Assembly (NCBI GenBank): GCA_011050085.1
Contig: DRGL01000076.1
Span: 1-51,693, forward strand
DNA: 51,693 bases
Direction of reading: 5' to 3'
Origin: Pricia antarctica
Lineage (GTDB): Bacteria > Bacteroidota > Bacteroidia > Flavobacteriales > Flavobacteriaceae
Shown: piece after piece, positions 25,290 to 34,177 of the stretch
Position numbering within the stretch: the stretch's first letter is position 1
Layout of the letters: the number at the start of each line of letters is the position of its first letter
The notes under the pieces: model-generated
The model's database searches: none
Seen by the model: only the letters and a program-made list of their open reading frames with translations
What the model was told of the DNA's origin: nothing
Program-made: the position numbers and the translations under genes

Positions 25290-25526
25290 ATGTTCCGCAA
25301 TAATTGGGACCTCAGCGTGAAGAGCGCCACTTCTGTGGTTCAAATTCTTCAAGATAAATATAAGGTTGACCCTGCTAAAATGATTGCGGGGGGCCGAAGC
25401 AGCTATTTGCGTTTTAGTGGAAAACGACAACAAAGAATTAGGTCTAAAAAACGACGCACAAGAATTGTTATCATTACGAATTTAGATAAGTTTTTCGCTT
25501 TGTTGGAGGCAGAAGAGACACTTTAG
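25290..25526 (+). pseudogene. Remnant of an OmpA/MotB-family C-terminal domain
   Basis: Residues NWDLSVKSATSVVQILQDKY and KVDPAKMIAGGRSSY match the peptidoglycan-binding OmpA-like domain of Bacteroidota MotB/OmpA proteins. The family normally continues 'PLVxNDxKENRSKNRRTRI'. Here the neighbouring +1 frame supplies VLVENDNKE, and the first frame returns with RSKKRRTRIVIITNLDKFF, so two compensating frameshifts scramble about a dozen residues. The N-terminal coiled coil and the EGHTDN segment are missing. Because the frame reopens it could make a 78-residue peptide, but without a signal peptide this is most likely a dead fragment. Upstream sequence from 25027 holds no further gene. Confidence 0.75.
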
Positions 25527-25561
25527 TTGGTAGTGCTTAATTCAAAAAAATTAGATAAGAC

Positions 25562-25594
25562 AAAGAAAGAACTTATACGGTTCTTCCTTTTTTT
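25562..25594 (+). terminator. Likely terminator of the former OmpA/MotB gene
   Basis: AAAGAAAGAAC pairs with GTTCTTCCTTT with one mismatch, followed by a T tract. It sits 36 bases after the remnant's stop codon and probably belonged to the intact gene. Confidence 0.6.
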
Positions 25595-25730
25595 ATGCGG
25601 TTCGACGAATAAGTATACTATGACAAGGGGATTTGATTCTCTTTGTTGTTAGTTAATCGAGAACCCCCAAGTTCTGAAAGAACACGACCTACATTCAATT
25701 AATTTCATGCTATGTGCTCATACACTAAAA

Positions 25731-25907
25731 ATGAAAAAAATGGATGTTTATAAAACTATTATTCAAAACACTTCGCTTAACGGTATGCCGAAATGGTTTA
25801 AGGCCACATCCCTGTTACTGTTCGCAGCGATTATCAGTTTAATTTTCGCCGCCTATCTTTTATTGATTATGCAGGGCACTGAGCAGGTAATTCATTTCGG
25901 ATATTGA
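25731..25907 (+). CDS. Small single-span membrane protein, hypothetical
   Basis: From ATG at 25731 the frame gives 58 residues (MKKMDVYKTIIQNTSLNG). One hydrophobic segment, SLLLFAAIISLIFAAYLLLIM, is long enough to cross the membrane; the N-terminal part is polar with a PKWFK border. Other in-frame ATGs at 25707 and 25740 are possible. It lies four bases from the convergent M14 carboxypeptidase gene. I recognise no family. The clear membrane segment supports a real small gene, but it is short and isolated. Confidence 0.45.
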   Translation: MKKMDVYKTIIQNTSLNGMPKWFKATSLLLFAAIISLIFAAYLLLIMQGTEQVIHFGY

Positions 25908-25911
25908 TGTT

Positions 25912-27522
25912 TTACCGATAAATCATTGCGTTACCGAATTTTGTTGCGCTTTGATTTACATCAATCAGAAATCCGTTGATTACGGCGTATTCGATTTTAC
26001 CATTCTTCTCTAGCAAAAATGTCGGGTTGACGCCTACATCAATATTAAATTCAGGAACTTCATAATTTTTTCCTATGATATGGATGGGAAACGGTGAACT
26101 CAACATCTTCTTAGGGATATTTTCTATTCTAATGTAGGTATGACCTGATTTTAGAAGCGATTCGATTTTTAGCTTTCCCAAAACATCGACCGATTTCAAG
26201 GTCTCTGGATACACCTTGCCCGGCACTATAGTATAACCGGATGCATCTAAATTTTCGTATCCGTAGTACGTTGACAAATCTCCTTGATCAATGACACGGC
26301 TACTATACCAGAAACTAGCATGGTCTTCTTCATCTACTTCTAACCGGTTCATTCCAATATCAATACGATAGTTATTTCCAAGTAGTGGATAATTGGCCTT
26401 TTCAATTTTTAGGTCAAATAGCTTTCTATCGTTTTCGGGAATTTTTTCATATTCGTCTAATGCGATATCCTTGTAATTTCCCTTGGCGATGGTATAGATG
26501 GCTGACAGAATGGAAACATAATTTAGTTTTCGGATTTCCTGTTTTTCCACATCTTCAGAATAGCCTCCTGATTCGATTAATATGGCACTAGTGCCCCACT
26601 TCTGAATATTATCACCGAAAGCGCGTGGTTCAAAATCATCATTATACCGTCCAACTTGACCAGGAGCATATTTTTGGATAACTCCGTTCATAAAAACGAT
26701 AACCTTCATTGCATCGGCACGAACATCGTTAATTTCTTTTTCATAATTATAGGCTGGTGCTAAATAGGATATGGTTGCCGGTTTTTCGGTACGTTCGGCA
26801 TTATAATACGTACTCTGGTCGTGCAAATTGAAACCGAAATCGGCATCAAGACTGTCGCGTACCGATTTAAGGGTCTGGCTTTCGGGCGATTGCAAACGTA
26901 GCGCATCCCTGTTAATATCTATGCCCAAACGGTTTCTACGTTGGTAAACTTCTGCCCCATCAGGATTCAGCATAGGAAGAAAATGTAGGGTACAGCTTTT
27001 TAGGATATCTTGTTTTTCTTCCTCAAAATCTTCACTATCGAAAAAATTTAGGATATCGAAAATCGCCTGGGTTGCCGTCGGTTCATCACCGTGCATTTGT
27101 GACCATAAAAAAACATTGGTTTTTCCCGACCCAATACTGATTAAAGAAAGTTTTCTTCCTTCTATTGATTTACCGACCGTCTGTACTTTGAATTTCGGGT
27201 TTACTCGATACGCGTCGATGAGCGGTTGTAGTTCGTGGTATTTGAAACGTCGCTTATCAAGGCTAGTTTCTTGATAGGTTTTATAGGTACCATAAAGAGA
27301 TTCAGTGATTTCTTTTCGGTGTTCTTGAATGCCGCTATCGGTATCCTGTTTCCGATTTTGTTTTAGCTTTCGGTTATCACGCTGCTTTTTTACTTGGGTG
27401 TCTGTGTCCTTTTGAGTGTTCGCGTGGTTGGTAGTTTGGGTGCCCTCTTGGGTTTGGGAGTAAGCTTGAGGGCAGCATAGAACAAATGTAAATGCCACCA
27501 CAATGGAAAGTTTGAGGTTCAT
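25912..27522 (-). CDS. M14-family zinc carboxypeptidase, exported
   Basis: The 536-residue protein has a signal peptide (to about CPQAYSQ) and a long Gln/Asp/Lys-rich linker to residue 70. The M14 fold follows with zinc ligands H144 and E147 in QMHGDEPT, substrate-binding IDINRDA (N204, R205), the third zinc ligand H234 in FNLHDQ and the catalytic glutamate in ILIESGGY. The C-terminal 150 residues form a further beta-rich region. Family members with HxxE in HGDE cut peptide or murein-derived substrates. Its ATG overlaps the TGA of the amidase gene (ATGA), so it is translationally coupled to a cell-wall enzyme and may itself trim muropeptides. Substrate is inferred. Confidence 0.9.
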   Translation of the reverse strand: MNLKLSIVVAFTFVLCCPQAYSQTQEGTQTTNHANTQKDTDTQVKKQRDNRKLKQNRKQDTDSGIQEHRKEITESLYGTYKTYQETSLDKRRFKYHELQPLIDAYRVNPKFKVQTVGKSIEGRKLSLISIGSGKTNVFLWSQMHGDEPTATQAIFDILNFFDSEDFEEEKQDILKSCTLHFLPMLNPDGAEVYQRRNRLGIDINRDALRLQSPESQTLKSVRDSLDADFGFNLHDQSTYYNAERTEKPATISYLAPAYNYEKEINDVRADAMKVIVFMNGVIQKYAPGQVGRYNDDFEPRAFGDNIQKWGTSAILIESGGYSEDVEKQEIRKLNYVSILSAIYTIAKGNYKDIALDEYEKIPENDRKLFDLKIEKANYPLLGNNYRIDIGMNRLEVDEEDHASFWYSSRVIDQGDLSTYYGYENLDASGYTIVPGKVYPETLKSVDVLGKLKIESLLKSGHTYIRIENIPKKMLSSPFPIHIIGKNYEVPEFNIDVGVNPTFLLEKNGKIEYAVINGFLIDVNQSATKFGNAMIYR

Positions 27523-28190
27523 TCAGTTTTAAATTTTTCAGGAACTGGTTTAAAATTAAGGTTTTCGGTTGCGTTGCGGACTTTCTGCATAAAATCTATG
27601 CCAGGATCGGTTTTTATAGTGCGGTACCCGTCGTCTATTTCCAACCATAACGGGCTATTTTCGAAATTTGTGTATTCATAATGACCGATCAAATAGTCAA
27701 TGTCGTATTTTTTCTTTAAATACTTCACCAAGGCTATATTTGCCTTCAGCTGGGCTTCGGTCAACGGCATTTCGTCCGTTCCGCCTACGTTCTCAACACC
27801 AATGGCGGAGTGGTTTAAACCTATCACGTGCCGCGCCATGGTCGTCTCTGGCATCAAGCGGTAGATCGTGCCGTCTTGATCTACCAGAAAATGAGAAGAA
27901 ACGTTTAGAGCGCTGGCGTTCTTGATATCGGGTCGCCAACTTGGTAATCTGACATTTTCAAAGGCATCGAAAGAGCCTTCAAAAGTGGGAATAGCGGTCC
28001 AGTGCAGTACTATGATTTTTGGATCGATGTTAGGCTCATCTTGTTCTAGTCCATAATGGTCTTCAATATACTCCAAGGTTAAAACTTTTCGGGCCTCGTC
28101 GAAAATTATGGGCTTGTCTACGATGTTGATTTGCGGTTTGCATGCAACATGAAAAAGTAGAATTATAATCATTAATGAAATACATCTCAT
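27519..28190 (-). CDS. N-acetylmuramoyl-L-alanine amidase, Amidase_2 family lipoprotein
   Basis: I place the start at 28190, giving a lipoprotein signal MRCISLMIIILLFHVAC (cysteine 17); an in-frame start further upstream would overlap the previous gene and lacks a signal. The amidase_2/PGRP fold shows the zinc histidine in VLHWTAIPT (H63), a second in NHSAIGVENVGG and a third near LIGHYEYTNF. The enzyme cleaves the bond between N-acetylmuramic acid and L-alanine in peptidoglycan or its turnover products. It is the middle gene of a tightly packed trio with a 3D-domain lipoprotein and an M14 carboxypeptidase, consistent with murein turnover in the periplasm. Confidence 0.88.
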   Translation of the reverse strand: MRCISLMIIILLFHVACKPQINIVDKPIIFDEARKVLTLEYIEDHYGLEQDEPNIDPKIIVLHWTAIPTFEGSFDAFENVRLPSWRPDIKNASALNVSSHFLVDQDGTIYRLMPETTMARHVIGLNHSAIGVENVGGTDEMPLTEAQLKANIALVKYLKKKYDIDYLIGHYEYTNFENSPLWLEIDDGYRTIKTDPGIDFMQKVRNATENLNFKPVPEKFKTE

Positions 28191-28192
28191 AG

Positions 28193-28606
28193 TTAGTTCG
28201 GGTTTTCGGTAGAATCTATTGGTGTTAGAAATTGGATTTCGAGTTCCTGAGTACCCCACTCCTTTGCTTTTTGGATGTCATTACCCATATAAATGTCAAT
28301 TTTATTCCTCATACGCTGCGCCATTTTATCCTTTACTAAAAACACACCTTCGAGACCTTCAATTTTAACTTGGGTATTATGGTCGAGTCCGATCGGAATA
28401 AGATCACGTGAAACTGCAATAGCCTTCATTCCGGGCACAAGAGTATCGCTCCAAGCTGCTAAAGTTGGCAAGCCATCAGTTTGACCAACGGTGGAGTTGT
28501 AGGCAGAAACCTTTACCATCCTTGTTTTCCAGATGTACTCCTTTTCCTCGGCACAATCTATAAATACTAAAGGAAGAAGAACCAAAATGTACTTTATCCT
28601 ATTCAT
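28193..28606 (-). CDS. 3D-domain (double-psi beta-barrel) lipoprotein
   Basis: This 137-residue protein has a lipobox at PLVFIDC (cysteine 18), then a compact barrel. VSAYNSTVGQTDG at the start of the fold, IAVSRDLIPIGL in the middle and VFLVKDKM with NKIDIYMG at the end correspond to the 3D domain, named for three conserved aspartates, found in MltA-type lytic transglycosylases and in resuscitation-promoting factors. A stand-alone 3D domain may be a small lytic transglycosylase or a wall-binding module. It ends two bases before the amidase start, the first gene of a three-gene cell-wall operon. Confidence 0.82.
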   Translation of the reverse strand: MNRIKYILVLLPLVFIDCAEEKEYIWKTRMVKVSAYNSTVGQTDGLPTLAAWSDTLVPGMKAIAVSRDLIPIGLDHNTQVKIEGLEGVFLVKDKMAQRMRNKIDIYMGNDIQKAKEWGTQELEIQFLTPIDSTENPN

Positions 28607-28720
28607 GAAGCAAAGTTAAATTTGACCTAAGGACTACAATATCGGTATTTTTTTTATGCCTAATACAGCAATTTCTAAAGCCTTTTTTGGATACAATTAA
28701 ATTTTAAGAAAGGATTGACT

Positions 28721-28728
28721 TATTTTTG
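28721..28728 (+). promoter_or_regulatory. Candidate -7 promoter element of the serine hydrolase gene
   Basis: TATTTTTG fits TAnnTTTG and lies 25 bases before the ATG at 28754. No TTG at a fitting -33 distance is obvious. Confidence 0.45.
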
Positions 28729-28753
28729 AAACGAATTCCTCTAACCGAACACC

Positions 28754-30088
28754 ATGAAATTCTTAACAAGATTGCTGCTGATTGTACTGCTTATTCTTGC
28801 AGTAGTTGCTTATTTCAACTATCCCAAACTTAATATTATTTCTGGTTATGCGTCAAAAAATATGGCGTCAACCGTTTTTCTTACCGATAGAAGTAAAGAA
28901 TCCGTCACTTTGAACGATAACGATGTGCCCCTCATCAAACTAGCGGATGTTGAGGAAATGCCCGACGAAAAACAGGCCACAGCCTCAGTCTTTGGTTTGA
29001 TGAAACGTAGGTCTATCTGCCGTGAGGGACTTGGCTGTACGCTGGTCAATGAGCAGTATGATCCGAATACCATAATTCCGAAACCACATCGAACCACTTT
29101 AACTAACGACCTGCCTTTCCCCTATGGTAATAACGGCACTAAGGATACAACTTTCGCCGAGGTAGACTATCAAAGGTTAGACAAGGCGGTTGCAGATGTC
29201 TTTGCCAATCCTGAAAGCCAAAAAACAAGAACGGTCCTGATTACCTACAAAAATGAGATTATCGCAGAAAATTATATTAAAGGGTTTAATAAAGAGACTC
29301 GTGTACTCGGTTGGAGTATGACAAAAAGTATATTGGGAACATTGTACGGCATTCTCGAATTTCGAGGTGACATTGACCTTGATGCAGTTGCGCCTGTAGA
29401 CGAATGGGTAAAAGACGAGCGTAAAAATATAACTTTAAACCATCTGCTGCGTATGCAGAGCGGCCTCTCATGGGATGAGGACTATACCTCGATTTCCGAT
29501 GTCACTAAAATGCTATTTCTAGATGCTGACATGACATTGGCACAGGCCAAAAATGCCGCCATAGCCGCTCCGGGAGAAGTTTGGAATTATTCGTCAGGCA
29601 CCTCTAATCTTCTATCGGGAATTTTAAGAAAGCAATTTAAGACGCATCACGAATACCTTGATTTTCCGTATGTATCCCTCATAGATAAAATCGGAATGCA
29701 TTCTATGCTTATAGAAACCGATATGGAAGGTAATTTCGTAGGCTCATCTTACGGATGGGCCAATACTAGGGATTGGGCTAAATTCGGAATACTACATTTA
29801 AACAAAGGTCTATGGAATGGCGAGCGCCTCTTTGACCAGCATTGGATTGATTATATTACTACACCTACAGCACATTCCGACGGTGATTATGGTGCCCACT
29901 TTTGGCTTAATGCCGGTGGAAAATATCCTGATGTACCCAGAGACATGTATTCTGTCAACGGATATCAAGGGCAGCGCGTGTTTATAATCCCCTCTAAAGA
30001 ATTGGTAGTCGTAAGAACGGGATTGGCCGAAGAACCTGAATTCGACATCAATGGATTTCTGAGGGATGTTGTAGCGGCTATAAAGTAG
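28754..30088 (+). CDS. Serine hydrolase, class C beta-lactamase-like, membrane-anchored
   Basis: A single hydrophobic segment at about 5-22 (TRLLLIVLLILAVVAYF) is followed by an exported domain. The serine hydrolase motif SxxK is S188-M-T-K191 in LGWSMTKSILG, the tyrosine motif is YSSGTSN and the closing region contains SVNGYQGQRVF. The overall type is that of class C beta-lactamases, DD-peptidases and 6-aminohexanoate-dimer hydrolases. Without more, the substrate (beta-lactam, amide or ester) cannot be set; proteins of this layout in Bacteroidota are usually not resistance enzymes. It is a single transcription unit with a TAnnTTTG element 25 bases upstream. Confidence 0.88.
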   Translation: MKFLTRLLLIVLLILAVVAYFNYPKLNIISGYASKNMASTVFLTDRSKESVTLNDNDVPLIKLADVEEMPDEKQATASVFGLMKRRSICREGLGCTLVNEQYDPNTIIPKPHRTTLTNDLPFPYGNNGTKDTTFAEVDYQRLDKAVADVFANPESQKTRTVLITYKNEIIAENYIKGFNKETRVLGWSMTKSILGTLYGILEFRGDIDLDAVAPVDEWVKDERKNITLNHLLRMQSGLSWDEDYTSISDVTKMLFLDADMTLAQAKNAAIAAPGEVWNYSSGTSNLLSGILRKQFKTHHEYLDFPYVSLIDKIGMHSMLIETDMEGNFVGSSYGWANTRDWAKFGILHLNKGLWNGERLFDQHWIDYITTPTAHSDGDYGAHFWLNAGGKYPDVPRDMYSVNGYQGQRVFIIPSKELVVVRTGLAEEPEFDINGFLRDVVAAIK

Positions 30089-30505
30089 TTGTTATCAACT
30101 TGTTGTTGTTCTAATTTATTTGCAGTTGACTTTAAGCTATTCCTTTATATCAATCATTACACTTACGCATTTTGCTCATCGAAATTTTACAAATGAAACA
30201 AAGCTTAAGTGCCAACTCATATCTAGATTAGCATCTGTTTAGTGGACCTAGACTATTTCACACCATTACTTTAACACGCTTCACCACAAAAAACTTCCTT
30301 CTTACAACAAAATTTTCGCTTAGAAATTTTTAAGATTTACATTTAGAATATAATAAAACAAACAAAAATTTCATTTTTCATATAGTGTTCTCGATAAAAG
30401 AGCCTTTCTTAACGGAGGGGCTCTTTTTAGTTTATAGCTTATCCTTATTTGTTTTTCAGCTATTTAAATTGTAAAGTTCCAAATTAACAGAATTTCGCCG
30501 GAGCT
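30089..30505. other. Intergenic region between convergent genes
   Basis: I see no gene in these 417 bases. The sequence is AT-rich without coherent coding text. Its one clear element is the hairpin at 30396-30430. Confidence 0.5.
30396..30430. terminator. Bidirectional terminator hairpin
   Basis: AAAAGAGCC pairs with GGCTCTTTT around a 14-base loop, with T tracts on both strands. It serves the convergent serine hydrolase and MenB genes. Confidence 0.75.
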
Positions 30506-31348
30506 TTAAGGCAACCATTTATCTTCACCAAAATTAGGTTTTCGCTTTTCCAAAAAAGCATTCCGACCTTCTTTGGCTTCCTCTGTACCGTAGGCCAGGC
30601 GGGTGGCCTCCCCTGCAAACACTTGCTGCCCTACCATGCCATCGTCGGTTAGGTTCATGGCGAATTTCAACATTTTTATGGAAGTTGGCGATTTCCCCAA
30701 AACCTCTTGCGCCCATTGAAAAGCAGTATCCTCTAACTCTTCATGGGGAATGACGGCGTTAACCATACCCATTTCGTACGCTTCTTGAGCGGAATAATCT
30801 CTTCCCAAAAAGAAAATTTCACGGGCTTTTTTCTGGCCTACCATTTTCGCTAAATAGGCAGATCCATACCCGCCATCGAAACTGGTGACGTCGGCATCGG
30901 TCTGTTTGAAAATCGCATGTTCTTTACTGGCCAAGGTCATATCACAAACAACATGTAAAGAATGTCCGCCACCAACGGCCCAACCGGGTACCACGGCAAT
31001 AACCACTTTGGGCATAAAACGAATCTGTCGCTGTACCTCAAGAATATTTAGGCGGTGTTGACCGTCTTCCCCAACGTAACCCTGCGCTCCCCTAGCCTTC
31101 TGGTCACCGCCACTACAAAACGCATATACGCCGTCTTTTGTCGATGGTCCTTCTGCAGAAAGTAGCACTACACCTATCGAAGTGTCCTCTTGTGCATCAT
31201 AGAAGGCTTGATATAGTTCGCTTGTAGTTTTCGGCCGAAAGGCGTTACGTACATTGGGTCTGTTGAAGGCGATACGTGCCACACCGGCGCTTTTTTTATA
31301 GGTTATATCCTCAAATTCCTTGGCGATTTTCCAATCGGGTTTTTGCAT
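30506..31348 (-). CDS. menB: 1,4-dihydroxy-2-naphthoyl-CoA synthase
   Basis: MenB closes the second ring of menaquinone by cyclising o-succinylbenzoyl-CoA. The 280-residue crotonase fold has FCSGGDQKARG at the oxyanion hole, VVPGWAVGGGHSLHVVCD, and the MenB-specific active-site stretch DADVTSFDGGYGSAYLA; the C-terminus GEDKWLP is typical. I use ATG at 31348 (MQKPDWKIAKEF) because it matches the family start; an upstream in-frame start would add twelve unlikely residues. No other men genes are in the window. Menaquinone is the usual respiratory quinone of this phylum. Confidence 0.95.
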   Translation of the reverse strand: MQKPDWKIAKEFEDITYKKSAGVARIAFNRPNVRNAFRPKTTSELYQAFYDAQEDTSIGVVLLSAEGPSTKDGVYAFCSGGDQKARGAQGYVGEDGQHRLNILEVQRQIRFMPKVVIAVVPGWAVGGGHSLHVVCDMTLASKEHAIFKQTDADVTSFDGGYGSAYLAKMVGQKKAREIFFLGRDYSAQEAYEMGMVNAVIPHEELEDTAFQWAQEVLGKSPTSIKMLKFAMNLTDDGMVGQQVFAGEATRLAYGTEEAKEGRNAFLEKRKPNFGEDKWLP

Positions 31349-31541
31349 AGTACCGAATTTTTTTTCTGAATTACAAAGTAACACATATTGATGGAATTAC
31401 TAATACGTATCCCATCCACAAAACAAATTTCCGAATAGATTTGCAATGCATACAATATACGAGGTGGAAAACGTTACAATAAAAGCCATAATTATATAAG
31501 CCACTTTTAGTACCAAGAAATAGCGTTTTCAAGATTTTTCC

Positions 31542-32657
31542 ATGAACAAAATAATAGCACGCTTTAGGGACAGTAAATTGCGTAGATTCATTAGAAAACA
31601 TCAAAAGTACGCCCCTATACTTTTTTTTATTGGCGGTTTTATATTTGATACCTTGACACTGGGCCGCATTGACCGCACCTACGACCTTGTTGTACTTTGC
31701 CTGCATATGTCTTGTTTGACCCTCACCATATTTGCCTATAATCTTGCGGATGATGGCCGTTGGAACAATACACTACTTGAACGTTTTGAGGAATTTTTTC
31801 CCCTTGCCATCCAATTTTTCTTCGGGGGACTATCCAGTGCCTACGTTATTTATTTTTCCCGAAGTGTATCCTTATCCAAGACCGCAACTTTTTTTTTCAT
31901 ATTGATTGCTCTGCTTCTTGCCAATGAGTTTTTAAAAAAACGAATATCAAATAAATACCTGCAGTTCAGTGTTTATTTCTTTATCAGTTTCACGTTTTTT
32001 ACATTCATGATTCCTGTCTTTGTTAAGGATATGGGATTAGAGATTTTTATCATTTCAGGCTTGGTCAGCTTGGGAAGTACACTGGTCTTACTATTACTTA
32101 TATATTGGACAAGTCCTTCGACCCGTGCTGAAATACGGTTGCCTAAACTACTCGCAATCATTGCAACCATCTACACGTTCATCAATCTCATGTATTTTTT
32201 CAACCTTATTCCGCCAGTACCCCTGGCCTTGGATTATGGCATGGTGGCGCACCGAATCAGTATTAAAAATCATAAGTACATCGTTAGTTATGAAAAGCAT
32301 GAGGATTACGTTTTTTGGCGTGACTACAGTAAACGGTTTCATTATACACCGGAAGAAAATGTTTATGTGTTCTCATCCGTGTTTGCACCGACTGATTTTA
32401 AACGGTCTATTATACACCGTTGGAAATGGTATAACGATAGTATGGAAAAATGGGAAAACGTAGAGGATATCGGTTTTGAAATTACCGGTGGTCGAGATGA
32501 AGGGTTTCGGGGCTACACCTATAAAAACAATGTAAAACCAGGTCAGTGGGAAGTAGATGTTGTTACTAATGAAGGATTGGTTTTAGGTGTCGTTACCTTT
32601 GAGATTGTTATGAGCGATTCTTTGACCGTAAAAAAATTAAAGGAAAAATTATTTTAA
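31542..32657 (+). CDS. DUF2914 membrane protein
   Basis: The first 230 residues contain about seven hydrophobic helices (for example APILFFIGGFIFDTLTLG, ATFFFILIALLLANEF, IIATIYTFINLMYFFNLI). The remaining 140 residues form a soluble DUF2914 domain, with the signature HRWKWYNDSMEKWE and the closing QWEVDVVTNEGLVLGVVTF. DUF2914 is thought to be an extracytoplasmic beta domain with no established function. The 371-residue length and order match other Bacteroidota members. It is a lone gene divergent from menB. Confidence 0.85.
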   Translation: MNKIIARFRDSKLRRFIRKHQKYAPILFFIGGFIFDTLTLGRIDRTYDLVVLCLHMSCLTLTIFAYNLADDGRWNNTLLERFEEFFPLAIQFFFGGLSSAYVIYFSRSVSLSKTATFFFILIALLLANEFLKKRISNKYLQFSVYFFISFTFFTFMIPVFVKDMGLEIFIISGLVSLGSTLVLLLLIYWTSPSTRAEIRLPKLLAIIATIYTFINLMYFFNLIPPVPLALDYGMVAHRISIKNHKYIVSYEKHEDYVFWRDYSKRFHYTPEENVYVFSSVFAPTDFKRSIIHRWKWYNDSMEKWENVEDIGFEITGGRDEGFRGYTYKNNVKPGQWEVDVVTNEGLVLGVVTFEIVMSDSLTVKKLKEKLF

Positions 32658-32741
32658 AAAAACGGCGCTAAACCAGAAACCTATTGTTATCGTATTCACA
32701 GGTGACTAGGAGTAGAAATTGATATGGTTTTGAGTTTAATA

Positions 32742-34028
32742 CTACTTATTCTGATTCTTTGCCTCAATCCATTTGGCCATGTATTTCGTACTGGCCAAAC
32801 TATGATGCATTACCATTGACCCGATAAAATTTTGATTCCGATGCGTTTGTAGATTGCTTTGGATTTCTGTAAGGGTATGGTCGAATTTTTGGCCTAGAAA
32901 ACGTTTATCATATATACCGTTGATAAGAGCCACTGCCTTCAACTGGGCTTCCTGCCATTCTTTTTTGTTATATAATGATACGGCTGCCTTAGCAAAATCA
33001 TCTGCGGTATTGGCGATTTTACCGCTCCACCCATACTTATGTTCCTGATGTACACCTTGCGTAGTAGTAGGATAAATCGATATCAAATCCATGCCCTCGG
33101 CACCAATGGATGTTGTAACAGTAGGCGTACCCGCTTGCATTGCATCGACCAACTTCCCTTTTATTCCTGCTCCGAAGCGCAGTGGAGCCAAACCGACTCT
33201 GGCTTTCTTTAGCACCTTTTCGGCATTTTCGGCCCATCCCATTATCCGGAAGCCTTGCTTAGGGTCGTCCATCTGCTGAACGTGTTGAGGAAGGTAAGCG
33301 CCGTAAATATGCAGATTGGCATCTGGAAGCTTTGCTTTAATACGTGGCCAAATCTCTTTTTTAAGCCACAATATGGCATCAACGTTCGGAGCATGTTTAC
33401 CGTTACCGATACAAATGAAATCCTTTCGTTCTTCATAGGATGGATAAGTCCCGAATGTATTCTCCTCAATTGCATTTAGCATAAACGGAAGATGCAACAA
33501 TTGGGCTGCATCGATTTTGAGAATATCGGTCAATAAATACATTTCATAGCTCGAAATAATAAGCGAAAGATCACAGCGATAAATACTGGCTATTTCCCGT
33601 TTGGTAGTATCGTTCGTAAGCCAATGCTCTGTCGTAAATGGGATGTTTTTTTTGAATAAAGTCTCCCTTGTTACGCGAAGGGAATGAAGATCTTCCGTAT
33701 CCAATACCCTAAGCGCGCTGGGAGCGTATGCTGCTACCCGCCAACCGAACTGCTCCTCGGTCAAAAAACGGTCGAAGATTACGATTTGGGGTACCAATAC
33801 CTTTATAAGGTCATCAAAACTGGCGTCGTTCAGTGCTATGTTTACTTTTTCAACACCAATAGCCTCCAAATTTAACGAAAGTGGCGTTTCGCTAGCCGTA
33901 CTGGAAAAAATGACTCGGTAATTTCGCTCAAGGAAGTAGTGAAGCAACTGAACTATTCGATTACCGGCTGCGGTAGAGGCTGGCTCAGGCCAAGTGAAAC
34001 CTATAAAAAGGATTGTTTTTTTCTGCAC
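32742..34028 (-). CDS. Glycosyltransferase, GT4-like
   Basis: This is a soluble GT-B fold protein of 428 residues. The N-terminal Rossmann half opens with KKTILFIGFTWPEPAST and a typical donor-side second half contains ICIGNGKHAPNVDAILWL, RIMGWAENAEKVLKKARVGL, and GIKGKLVDAMQAGTPTV with the usual glycine-rich and acidic motif near residue 300. These point to a nucleotide-sugar transferase of family 4. The apparent start is GTG at 34028, since no in-frame ATG lies close upstream. No polysaccharide synthesis cluster surrounds it, so its acceptor is unknown. Confidence 0.85.
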   Translation of the reverse strand: MQKKTILFIGFTWPEPASTAAGNRIVQLLHYFLERNYRVIFSSTASETPLSLNLEAIGVEKVNIALNDASFDDLIKVLVPQIVIFDRFLTEEQFGWRVAAYAPSALRVLDTEDLHSLRVTRETLFKKNIPFTTEHWLTNDTTKREIASIYRCDLSLIISSYEMYLLTDILKIDAAQLLHLPFMLNAIEENTFGTYPSYEERKDFICIGNGKHAPNVDAILWLKKEIWPRIKAKLPDANLHIYGAYLPQHVQQMDDPKQGFRIMGWAENAEKVLKKARVGLAPLRFGAGIKGKLVDAMQAGTPTVTTSIGAEGMDLISIYPTTTQGVHQEHKYGWSGKIANTADDFAKAAVSLYNKKEWQEAQLKAVALINGIYDKRFLGQKFDHTLTEIQSNLQTHRNQNFIGSMVMHHSLASTKYMAKWIEAKNQNK

Positions 34029-34177
34029 AGGTCCAACTGAAGAGTTTACATTGTATTCGAATATTGCAAATAAACTGATCGCATTAGGTTTTTGTCAAAC
34101 CAAGATATCAGAAAGGCTACCCGCTGACTTGTGGATTACAGACCCCAAATAAAGAGACCGCTATTAAACGAATTCCT

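Noticed and set aside
28754-30088. Beta-lactam resistance gene
   Set aside because: The SxxK fold is shared by many esterases and peptidases, and the Bacteroidota members of this layout are mostly not resistance enzymes. Nothing else supports resistance.
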